Origin: JAFAQB01 sp045808425
GTDB lineage: Archaea > Thermoproteota > Nitrososphaeria > Nitrososphaerales > Nitrososphaeraceae
Length of the DNA stretch: 7,129 nucleotides
Direction of reading: 5' to 3'
NCBI GenBank assembly: GCA_045808425.1
Contig: JBJMFM010000037.1
Coordinates: 1-7,129 of the forward strand
Shown: piece after piece, positions 1 through 5,135 of the stretch
How the letters are laid out: every line of letters starts with the position of its first letter
Numbering within the stretch: the stretch's first letter is position 1
Translations under genes and position numbers: made by a program
Notes under the pieces: model-generated
Database searches by the model: none
Told to the model about the DNA's origin: nothing
The model's input: only the letters and a program-made list of their open reading frames with translations

Positions 1-367
1 CTGAACATATAGAAATGTACCTAAAAGCTATCTGGTGTATACGTGAACGAGGGGAAGAGGTTAAAGTTAGCTCCATTGCCAAAGTCCTTAATATCAGACA
101 GCCATCCGTTGTAGAAATGCTTCAAAAGCTAAATGATAGCAGTCTAGTCCGTTATCAGAAGGGTAGCCTAGTACAATTGACAACAGAGGGCAATAGGATT
201 GGAAAGCAGATGATTAGATGCATTAAGAATGGAAATTGATGAAGAAATGGTTTGTGGAATTGAACACCATATGAAGAATATATTTACAGATGCACTCTGT
301 TAAACATCCAAGTAAATGTCCTCATGGTCATGATATCCCGAGAGGACAATGCTGCATTAAAAAGTAA
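1..367 (+). pseudogene. Broken DtxR/MntR-family metal-dependent transcriptional repressor (5' end outside window)
   Basis: The intact family consists of cytoplasmic dimers that bind DNA when loaded with Fe2+ or Mn2+ and repress metal uptake. Frame 3 is open from the window edge and reads EHIEMYLKAIW. The Met at 15 therefore aligns with the DtxR metal-ligand Met of EMYLRTIY and is probably not the initiator. A winged helix follows: helix SSIAKVLN, recognition helix RQPSVVEMLQKL, wing VRYQKGSLVQLT. This frame stops at 237-239. The family's C-terminal parts continue in other frames. Frame 1 (232-303) gives IDEEMVCGIEHHMKN, carrying the C-x2-E-H ligand set. Frame 2 (302-367) gives HPSKCPHGHDIPRGQCC, the conserved Cys-Pro-His-Gly tail. 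The segment that should hold the HRLLExFL ligands is missing between the first two pieces. Two frame changes plus an internal deletion indicate a nonfunctional gene. A truncated 74-residue HTH protein could still be made. Family call firm; pseudogene call strong, barring sequencing error. Confidence 0.82.
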
Positions 368-476
368 AGTAATTATCGTTTCTTTATGCATCATGTGTAC
401 CATTGTATTTTTATTTTTCAGTAGTGGTCCATCAACAATATCGTTTCTCATCTGCACTTTAGGCTTCATATTGTGA
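330..476 (+). CDS. Small two-helix membrane protein, 48 aa, overlapping the repressor remnant
   Basis: I do not recognise a family. An ATG at 330 opens a 48-codon frame ending in TGA at 474-476. It begins MISREDNAALKSK, a charged segment, then runs into a hydrophobic stretch VIIVSLCIMCTIVFLFF (about residues 14-30). A short SSGPST turn follows, then a second hydrophobic stretch to the C terminus (about 37-48). This charged head plus two helices with a Gly-Pro turn is typical of a real small membrane protein rather than chance. The first 38 nt overlap the 3' end of the DtxR remnant in a different frame, so in an ancestor the two genes were probably translationally close and co-transcribed. No separate promoter is evident. 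The opposite-strand frame at 284-469 is its shadow. Function unknown; chance ORF remains possible. Confidence 0.5.
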   Translation: MISREDNAALKSKVIIVSLCIMCTIVFLFFSSGPSTISFLICTLGFIL

Positions 477-529
477 TTTTACATTTACACTCTTTTAGTA
501 TGTTTGCAATTCGCTCATTTAACTAGCAA

Positions 530-660
530 GATCATGGAGGTAGATATACATCCAAAATAGTAATAGTAATAATAGCAATAGGAATAACGGTAGTGGAACA
601 AGGGACATAGGTGTTATCTTTACTTTTACTATTTTATTAAGCAAATAACAGCCGTCAACT
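530..660 (+). other. Short hydrophobic coding-like remnant
   Basis: An ATG near 534 gives MEVDIHPK and stops at once. A neighbouring frame then reads SKIVIVIIAIGITVV followed by EQGT and a stop, and a third frame reads IGVIFTFTILLSK before a stop. These pieces together look like a small membrane protein with one or two frameshifts. The stretch is low in complexity (repeated ATA/GTA codons), so it may be chance. The opposite-strand frame at 519-755 is Leu-rich only because of this composition and is not a credible gene. Confidence 0.2.
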
Positions 661-680
661 CGGGATAGTTGTAGTACAGA

Positions 681-893
681 ATGACGATGACAATAAATGT
701 TATAGCTGCTATCATAATAAAAGATATCTTGCTCAATAACAGAATAATATTTCAAGAGACACTCTATGCACGGATCTCTGGTTGTGTAGTCATAATAGGC
801 AGTGCAGGCTACATGTGGTATTTGGATTCAATAAAAAACAACAACAATATAGTCTATCAGGATAATTATATTAAGCTTAGCCATGCACCATAG
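681..893 (+). CDS. Hypothetical small membrane protein, 70 aa
   Basis: Not recognised. The ATG at 681 opens 70 codons ending in TAG. It begins MTMTINVIAAIIIKDILLNNR, a short hydrophobic run followed by polar residues. A more convincing membrane segment, SGCVVIIGSAGYMWYL, lies at about residues 33-48. The tail is Asn-rich and polar (IKNNNNIVYQDN). The Gly-Ser-Ala-Gly-Tyr helix followed by an Asp/Lys boundary looks protein-like. It ends 18 nt before the hydrolase start and runs through that gene's likely TATA element, which argues mildly against it or implies co-transcription. There is no Shine-Dalgarno sequence and no clear promoter. Could be a real small gene, a remnant or chance. Confidence 0.35.
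   Translation: MTMTINVIAAIIIKDILLNNRIIFQETLYARISGCVVIIGSAGYMWYLDSIKNNNNIVYQDNYIKLSHAP
862..876 (+). promoter_or_regulatory. Probable TATA box of the alpha/beta-hydrolase gene
   Basis: The A/T-only run ataattatattaa sits about 40 nt before the ATG at 912. Archaeal initiation about 25 nt downstream would start the transcript near 893 and leave a leader of about 20 nt. A weak ribosome-binding stretch (tagag) directly precedes the ATG. Supported by position and composition only; AT-rich background makes chance matches common. Confidence 0.3.
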
Positions 894-911
894 TGTCGGT
901 ATTTATTAGAG

Positions 912-1739
912 ATGCCTGCTATAAACCTGAATGGAGCCAATATACTTTATAACGAATATGGAAAGGAAAAAAACGGCAATGACAAACAACACCTTTTGTT
1001 TATACATGGACTTGGCTCATCTTCTATTGCTTGGAGAGATATTCCAGATGCATTATCAGGAAATTTCCATACAATAGCTGTTGATTTGATAGGTTTTGGT
1101 GGAAGTGACAAACCAAAAACAGCAGATTATACAATAAAAGGACTTAGTATGTTTATTGTGGATTTCATTAGAAAAGGGATTAAGATTGGAAAAAATGAGA
1201 AGATATGCATAGTGGGTCACTCATTGGGTGGATACATAGCTTCTGAGGTTGCAATAGAAAACAAAGATCTAATAGAGAAGATCGTCCTAATAGATTCTTC
1301 AGGTATGCTTGATGGGCCAACTCCGCTACTCGAACAATACCTTGCTGCTGCGACTGAAACAAACCCGATTATAAGATATGACAAGATTAAAAGAGTATTT
1401 GAAGATATGTATGCAAGTCCCTCAAGGCTGCTTCCCTTGGTAATAGATCTATTTAATTGTGTAATTGAAAAACCAGGTGCAAGACACGCATTTGAATCGG
1501 CTTTCTACGATAGCACAACAACAAAGATTGAATCCCAAAGATTAAGGCAAATTGAAAATATTCCTTGCTTAATCATCTGGGGTATAGAGGATAATCTCAT
1601 ACCACTAGCGTATGCTAATAAATTTACGCAAGTGCTACAACAGGCTGAATTTGAGAAAATAGCAGACGCAGGTCATTCACCATTTGTAGAGAAGACGGCT
1701 AAAGTATATGAAAGATTACGTACATTTTTGATCAAATAA
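912..1739 (+). CDS. Alpha/beta-hydrolase fold protein (esterase/lipase-like), 275 aa
   Basis: A soluble serine hydrolase of the alpha/beta fold. The exact substrate cannot be told from sequence. All catalytic elements are present in order. HGLGSSS (32-38) forms the oxyanion hole, and DLIGFGGSDKP (58-68) is the characteristic loop after strand 4. GHSLGG (102-107) is the nucleophile elbow with Ser104. WGIEDNLIP (223-231) supplies the acid Asp227, and DAGHSPFVEK (252-261) supplies His255. The helical cap lies between about residues 130 and 205. Length is normal for the family, there is no signal peptide, and no residue of the triad is lost, so it should be active. The ATG start at 912 leaves the usual N-terminal strand (INLNGANILYNEYG) intact. 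It has no gene partner in the same transcript. Close relatives include epoxide-hydrolase-like, haloperoxidase-like and meta-cleavage-product hydrolases, so naming a substrate would be a guess. Confidence 0.93.
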   Translation: MPAINLNGANILYNEYGKEKNGNDKQHLLFIHGLGSSSIAWRDIPDALSGNFHTIAVDLIGFGGSDKPKTADYTIKGLSMFIVDFIRKGIKIGKNEKICIVGHSLGGYIASEVAIENKDLIEKIVLIDSSGMLDGPTPLLEQYLAAATETNPIIRYDKIKRVFEDMYASPSRLLPLVIDLFNCVIEKPGARHAFESAFYDSTTTKIESQRLRQIENIPCLIIWGIEDNLIPLAYANKFTQVLQQAEFEKIADAGHSPFVEKTAKVYERLRTFLIK

Positions 1740-1831
1740 AAGTGTGATATGCTGTGTATAATTTTAACCCTTTTGAGAATAAATGGTTGCTCTACATTTC
1801 TTATGGTTATTTAGTTGTAAAAACAAAAATA

Positions 1832-1844
1832 AAAATATATATAC
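1832..1844 (+). promoter_or_regulatory. Strong archaeal TATA box
   Basis: The run aaaatatatatac, preceded by an A-rich stretch, is one of the best archaeal TATA matches in the window. Its centre near 1838 predicts a transcript start near 1863. The only thing downstream is the coding-like, apparently frameshifted stretch 1860-2223, so the promoter either serves a decayed gene or an untranslated RNA. Confidence 0.45.
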
Positions 1845-1859
1845 CAGAATTTTAAATTT

Positions 1860-2223
1860 TTGATATTTGGTATAGTCGTTAGCCTGTTATTAAATATGGA
1901 GAGGAACTACAGAGATACAAAGTTTATAATAACGGGACTAATAGATATTATCATCTGTAATTTTGCAAATAATAATTTACAAATTTTTATCCCATTATCT
2001 CTGCAGGGATACAGACATTATAATTATGAGATATCACAATTGCGGGTATTTGTGTTCGGAATAGAGAAGGAAAATTTACATACTGAATTTTGTCTATGCT
2101 GGTAGAGATAACGAAGAAAAAATATGCCATATCGTGATAAATGAATTGTTTGTGGAAAATGGAGAGAATGAGACAATATATTATAGTGCCGTGCGTTACC
2201 ATAACCTGTTAAAGGGGTATTAG
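1860..2223 (+). pseudogene. Probable decayed coding sequence, product unknown
   Basis: No family recognised. Frame 3 is open from a TTG at 1860 (ATG at 1896, MERNYRDTKF) to TAG at 2103-2105. Near its end the coding-like character moves to frame 1, open from 2065 to TAG at 2221-2223. There it reads VYAGRDNEEKICHIV and later NELFVENGENETIYY, with balanced charged residues typical of real protein. Joining the frames near 2070-2100 would give a product of about 120 residues. A strong TATA box lies 25 nt upstream of 1860. Either the gene was broken by one frameshift, or the resemblance is chance in AT-rich DNA. The opposite-strand frames over 1987-2245 look unlike protein. Confidence 0.28.
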
Positions 2224-2279
2224 AAAATGCAGTGAAATGTCCCATGCATCACAATAAGCAATGATTAGATAGATTAATG

Positions 2280-2290
2280 CTTCATTATAG
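2280..2290 (+). promoter_or_regulatory. TATA-like element for the 2311 gene
   Basis: The stretch cttcattatag is centred about 25 nt upstream of the GTG at 2311, the spacing expected for a leaderless archaeal transcript that begins at the start codon. It is the main reason to accept a GTG start; no in-frame ATG exists between this start and the stop codon at 2275. Confidence 0.35.
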
Positions 2291-2310
2291 AACTGTCCAA
2301 CGATATAATA

Positions 2311-2526
2311 GTGGTAATTAGACTAGATGATATAGAGGCAGCATTGATCAAGTATAGACAAGGTATAGGAATTTTGGGTATGATTTTTGCAATATTAGGA
2401 GGTGTTGCATGGTTTATACAACAGAATGTTATAGCAATAATTCTGTGGGGATCTGCAGGATTGATTTTATTAAAATTAAATAAGCGCAATAGAAGTATAC
2501 GGAAGCACAAAAATAAATTACAATAA
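2311..2526 (+). CDS. Small membrane protein with two transmembrane helices, 71 aa
   Basis: Not recognised as a named family. The start is GTG at 2311 (protein begins MVIRLDDIEAALIKYRQ); the frame is closed upstream by a stop at 2275. A short amphipathic, charged head (1-16) is followed by helix 1, GIGILGMIFAILGGVAWF (about 18-35). A short QQN turn leads to helix 2, VIAIILWGSAGLILLKL (about 40-56), and a strongly basic tail (KRNRSIRKHKNK). The positive-inside rule puts both ends in the cytoplasm. The stop codon TAA at 2524-2526 directly abuts the stop of the convergent winged-helix gene, with no intergenic base. The opposite-strand frame at 2274-2510 is a shadow. Real gene likely; function unknown. 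Confidence 0.65.
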   Translation: MVIRLDDIEAALIKYRQGIGILGMIFAILGGVAWFIQQNVIAIILWGSAGLILLKLNKRNRSIRKHKNKLQ

Positions 2527-2922
2527 CTAGGAGTTATTCTCTACGTCCATGTCATCTGTATCTTTTGTTGAAAAGCGATCAAGAAACTCTGGCGAAATAT
2601 TAGCTACTTTCACAAGGCTTTGATGATGGTTAGTATTTTCTTGGCGAAACCAAATGATATTTCCATCTAGATCTATTTCTAAGCTTTTTGATTTATCTAA
2701 ATATCTGAGTATTGTATTTATCTTAATCAGATTCAACCTAGGGCAGAGTAATTTTTGTAAATCTCTAACCTTTGGATATCCATTGTAGCTCTTTATAATA
2801 GTTAAAAAAAAGTTCAAGTCATCTTCCGTAATTTCATTAGCAGGTCTCGCTTTCCTTTTAGAAAATTTCGTAGATTTGATAAAAAGTACATTCGTGTACC
2901 GCTTTAAAAGCTTATGTAACAA
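2527..2922 (-). CDS. Winged-helix DNA-binding protein, 131 aa
   Basis: Likely a small cytoplasmic transcription factor or chromatin-associated DNA-binding protein; targets unknown. After a basic N-terminal arm rich in Lys/Arg (about 4-27), helix 1 is EDDLNFFLTIIKSY (33-46). Helix 2 is KVRDLQKLL (51-59) and the recognition helix is LIKINTILRYLDKS (65-78). A wing made of LEIDLDGNIIWFRQE (81-95) completes the fold. The acidic tail (about 119-128, TKDTDDMDVE) may be flexible. The only in-frame start is TTG at 2922; no ATG or GTG is available before the domain. A stop lies nine codons upstream. An ATG just upstream in another frame opens only MMYSAL, so the annotated N terminus is uncertain and could reflect a frameshift. 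The gene ends stop-to-stop against 2311-2526. Confidence 0.72.
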   Translation of the reverse strand: MLHKLLKRYTNVLFIKSTKFSKRKARPANEITEDDLNFFLTIIKSYNGYPKVRDLQKLLCPRLNLIKINTILRYLDKSKSLEIDLDGNIIWFRQENTNHHQSLVKVANISPEFLDRFSTKDTDDMDVENNS

Positions 2923-2949
2923 CTTACAAGGCTGAATACATCATGGATT

Positions 2950-2960
2950 CTTTATAGTAT
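2950..2960 (-). promoter_or_regulatory. TATA-like element for the winged-helix gene
   Basis: On the minus strand this reads atactataaag, centred about 33 nt before the TTG at 2922, predicting a transcript start near 2930 and a very short leader. A second candidate, tttttataaac, lies further upstream near 2981-2993 and would give a transcript that first meets the out-of-frame ATG near 2943. Confidence 0.35.
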
Positions 2961-3239
2961 TAATGCTTTCTTCAGCTTGGTTTATAAAAACATCAGACAA
3001 TATTATATTTCAGATTTTCTATGAATAATTAATCTATTCATAAGAGGAATATATGATAACTACCAATCATCGATCAAAAAGTTGAAGTTATGAGAATGTA
3101 GCTGTGAATAATAGCACCAAGAAAACCATTGTTTGCAAACCTTGACACAAAGAGAGATTAGGGTTATCATGTGTGGCTGGAGAGATAGGTATGTCAACCC
3201 AGGTATGTTCCTGCTTTCTAATGATACTTTTCATCTTAC

Positions 3240-3265
3240 ATGTTATATTAGTGCAAATATAACAT
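3240..3265. promoter_or_regulatory. Perfect 10-bp inverted repeat, possible operator
   Basis: Arms atgttatatt and aatataacat (3240-3249 and 3256-3265) are exact reverse complements around a 6-nt spacer, agtgca. It lies about 45-70 nt upstream of the TATA-like element of the exported-protein gene and is the most regular dyad in this intergenic region. Two arms one helical turn and a half apart suit a dimeric regulator. An RNA hairpin is less likely because it lies upstream of the predicted transcript start. Confidence 0.4.
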
Positions 3266-3309
3266 TTCCAAGAGAAGGAAACATATTCATAATCAGGCTA
3301 TTAGAATAG

Positions 3310-3320
3310 CTAATATTACT
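3310..3320 (+). promoter_or_regulatory. TATA-like element of the exported-protein gene
   Basis: The run ctaatattact is centred about 28 nt upstream of the ATG at 3343, the distance expected for a leaderless archaeal mRNA. No Shine-Dalgarno sequence precedes the ATG, which agrees with leaderless translation. Confidence 0.4.
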
Positions 3321-3342
3321 TTAGTTTGCTTATCCATCGTAT

Positions 3343-4056
3343 ATGAGGCGTACGCTTACATTGCTGTTTATAATAGTCCTAATATTTGTTCCAACGTTCA
3401 CCTTTGCTCAAATCCAACAACAAAGTATCTTGCAACGTGAATACCATGTGCTTAAGACAAAAAATAGCGAACGGTTCGTTCTGCCATTTACCGCAGCAAA
3501 TAGTGACAGAAAGAATCCGGTAGTGTATGTGTACGAGAAGCCAAAAATTACTAATTGGATTTTGACAATACAGAATGACCTGTCCTATGCTATTAGGCAA
3601 GATGCAAAGGCCATCATAATATTGAAGGAACCTCCTCCAAGTGAAAAGTTCATTGAAATAGCAATGTTCAGTGATGTTTCCAAAAAGTTCTGGGCTGCTG
3701 TAAATACACATGATGCAGGATATATCAGAATTTATGAGCGAAATACTGATGGGTGGTCTAGGGACCAGCCAATAATCATAGCTCATGCAAATAATCAAGG
3801 TCTGTCCATTACTAATGGTAAAAGGATCATTGTTGATAGATTATCTGTAAATGGCTTCAATATTGGATCAATTGCAGTTTATGGTAAGGATGACCCACAA
3901 TCACCCATTAACACATATGCAGGCAACATATCATTTGATGTGACATTTGGTGATCTTGCAAACTCGCCAATTTACTATTTGCCTCTTGGTATGTTGGTGG
4001 GAGTAGGGGGGACTGTTCTTGGGTTTCTAATACTTAAGAAGAGAGACAAGGCTTAA
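3343..4056 (+). CDS. Exported protein with C-terminal membrane anchor, function unknown, 237 aa
   Basis: A Sec signal peptide spans residues 1-22: MRRTLT, then a hydrophobic core LLFIIVLIFVPTFTFA, with likely cleavage before QIQQQ. The mature part is mostly predicted beta structure without cysteines. A hydrophobic helix near the C terminus (about 210-231, YYLPLGMLVGVGGTVLGFLI) precedes a basic stop-transfer tail KKRDKA. The protein should therefore sit on the outer face of the cell membrane with its domain outside. Visible landmarks are a Pro-rich EPPPSEKFIEIAMFSD segment (96-111) and a Trp-containing core WAAVNTHDAGYIRIYERN (117-134). Next comes NTDGWSR and then a segment of alternating hydrophobics NGKRIIVDRLSVNGFNIGSIAVYG (158-181). 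No known catalytic motif is seen. The region from about 60 to 200 could be a carbohydrate- or ligand-binding jelly-roll-like domain, but this is inference. It overlaps the convergent endonuclease III gene by 4 nt at the 3' ends. Confidence 0.82.
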   Translation: MRRTLTLLFIIVLIFVPTFTFAQIQQQSILQREYHVLKTKNSERFVLPFTAANSDRKNPVVYVYEKPKITNWILTIQNDLSYAIRQDAKAIIILKEPPPSEKFIEIAMFSDVSKKFWAAVNTHDAGYIRIYERNTDGWSRDQPIIIAHANNQGLSITNGKRIIVDRLSVNGFNIGSIAVYGKDDPQSPINTYAGNISFDVTFGDLANSPIYYLPLGMLVGVGGTVLGFLILKKRDKA

Positions 4057-4721
4057 TCAACGTTGATAACATTTTGATAAAATTTACACATCTCTTTTAA
4101 ATCACATAGTTTGCATTTTGGTCTTATTGGCGTACAAATATTTTGGCCATACATAACAAATGTCTGGTTTATCTTAAGCCAGTGTCTTCTATGTATAGTG
4201 AAACTAAGATCGATTTCAGTTTGTTCAGGAATTTTTGTACTCACAAGTCCCAATCTATTAGAGATCCTGTGAACATGAACATCAACAGGAATTGCTGCTG
4301 TGTTAAAACCGTATACTAAAACACAATTTGCTGTCTTTCTACCTACTCCAGGTAATTGCAAAAGGTGATCTATATTATGGGGAACATCTCCATTGAACTT
4401 TTCGACTATTAACTGTGAGACCTTTTTTATCGTCCTAGCTTTTACATTGTAAAAACCTACACTGCGAATTATCGCTCTAATTTCTGCTATATCTGCATCT
4501 GCTAGTTCCTTGGCATCCTTGAATTTTCTAAATAAGCATGCGACAGCTTTTGTTGTGTTTTCATCCCTCGTACGTGCCGATAGGATAGTTCCAATAAGTA
4601 TTTTGAATGGATTGCCTTGTTCCTCTAACTGTAACCTCTTGAGAGCAGTAAGTCTTGGCATCTGATTTTCACGACGAAGAACTTGTTCCATCTTTTCAAT
4701 TATGATCTCTATGAAATCCAT
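4053..4721 (-). CDS. nth: Endonuclease III (DNA glycosylase/AP lyase), 222 aa
   Basis: Base-excision repair enzyme that removes oxidised pyrimidines and cleaves the abasic site by beta-elimination. Numbering from ATG 4721, the helix-hairpin-helix LPGVGRKTANCVL lies at 123-135 and contains the catalytic Lys129. The catalytic Asp147 is in IPVDVHVHRISNRLG, 18 residues later as in E. coli Nth (K120/D138). The C-terminal [4Fe-4S] motif is complete: Cys196, 203, 206 and 212 with spacing C-x6-C-x2-C-x5-C. The damaged-base pocket segment ILIGTILSARTRDENTTKA (42-60) matches the family LLSAQTTD region with Arg-Thr-Arg variation. A TTG at 4739 would extend the protein by six residues. The ATG is preferred because the TATA box centred near 4753 predicts a transcript start near 4728. 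Full length, no damage visible, monocistronic. Confidence 0.95.
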   Translation of the reverse strand: MDFIEIIIEKMEQVLRRENQMPRLTALKRLQLEEQGNPFKILIGTILSARTRDENTTKAVACLFRKFKDAKELADADIAEIRAIIRSVGFYNVKARTIKKVSQLIVEKFNGDVPHNIDHLLQLPGVGRKTANCVLVYGFNTAAIPVDVHVHRISNRLGLVSTKIPEQTEIDLSFTIHRRHWLKINQTFVMYGQNICTPIRPKCKLCDLKEMCKFYQNVINVD

Positions 4722-4747
4722 TGCCGACAAATAATACAATCAGAAAC

Positions 4748-4759
4748 AAGTATATACTT
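4748..4759 (-). promoter_or_regulatory. TATA box of the endonuclease III gene (palindromic)
   Basis: aagtatatactt is a perfect 12-bp palindrome centred 32 nt upstream of the ATG at 4721 on the minus strand. Spacing predicts an mRNA starting near 4728, nearly leaderless. Its symmetry means orientation is set by flanking sequence. Confidence 0.5.
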
Positions 4760-4975
4760 CTTTTACATACGAATTTGAATTAAAAATTAGTTTTGCAATA
4801 TTTCTTGCTAAATTCAATGTTGTTAATACTATATTATAGTGAACGAGATTAGGAATTGATGCGATCTCTATTCATATTTGCAATATTTCGAATATGCATA
4901 TTTTGTCGATATCCATTGAAACTTTTTGGATAGTGTTTAGGTACAGAGAAAAGAAATAGCAGAAAAAGACTCAAA

Positions 4976-4986
4976 CTATATAAAAG
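4976..4986. promoter_or_regulatory. Orphan TATA-box match
   Basis: ctatataaaag on the plus strand, cttttatatag on the minus strand, the latter closer to the archaeal TTTATATA consensus. In that orientation a transcript would start near 4955 and run about 230 nt before the endonuclease III start; no protein frame lies there. It could drive a small RNA, a distal promoter, or be chance. Confidence 0.25.
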
Positions 4987-5112
4987 ATAATATTTGATTT
5001 AATATCTGATTTGTGCCATATTATTTGTTTGCACATACTGAGTACAGATTTTTGAATAATACGAAAATACTATCCTAGTACCAGATTCCTCTGAACAGTG
5101 TGGCAAAAGAAG

Positions 5113-5119
5113 AAAAAAA
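5113..5119 (-). terminator. Oligo-T terminator of the uL2 gene
   Basis: Seven consecutive T on the minus strand, followed by further T-rich sequence (cttcttttg), start about 17 nt after the uL2 stop codon. Archaeal RNA polymerase terminates on such T-tracts without a hairpin, and none is seen here. Confidence 0.5.
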
Positions 5120-5135
5120 TGAAGGATATATATAT

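Larger units (their letters stand above)
2923..3342. other. 420-nt intergenic region without a supported gene
   Basis: It holds the promoter side of the divergent winged-helix (-) and exported-protein (+) genes. Plus-strand frame 2 from ATG 3053 carries three open pieces broken by two stops; the last (3146-3264) is hydrophobic near its end, but nothing is recognisable. A perfect dyad sits at 3240-3265. No tRNA-like or repeat structure seen. Confidence 0.5.
4760..5135. other. About 375-nt intergenic region, no gene supported
   Basis: Only short frames with early stops are present on both strands. Contents worth noting are an orphan TATA-like run at 4976-4986, a 13-bp direct repeat (tttgcaatatttc at 4792-4804 and 4877-4889), and the terminator tract of the uL2 gene at 5113-5119. 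No tRNA-like fold was recognised. Confidence 0.5.

Noticed and set aside
284..469. 61-codon minus-strand frame
   Set aside because: Lies opposite the repressor tail and the 48-codon membrane ORF, both of which have clearer coding character.
519..755. 78-codon minus-strand frame with a long Leu run
   Set aside because: The Leu run comes from repeated ATA/GTA triplets on the plus strand; remaining sequence is not protein-like and it overlaps a better plus-strand frame.
1987..2245. Two minus-strand frames of 71 and 73 codons
   Set aside because: Rich in His, Ile and Tyr with no domain-like pattern; opposite the plus-strand coding-like stretch.
3053..3264. Plus-strand frame 2 with three open pieces upstream of the exported-protein gene
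   Set aside because: Two internal stops in the same frame and no recognisable sequence; treated as chance.
3379..3798. 139-codon minus-strand frame
   Set aside because: Fully antisense to the exported-protein gene, Cys/Trp/Ile-rich composition typical of a shadow.
4792..4889. 13-bp direct repeat tttgcaatatttc, copies 85 nt apart
   Set aside because: Only two copies of AT-rich sequence without further symmetry; no link to a mobile element or CRISPR array.
4740..5135. Possible tRNA or other structured RNA
   Set aside because: No T-loop-like GGTTCGAATCC sequence or matching acceptor arms seen on either strand.
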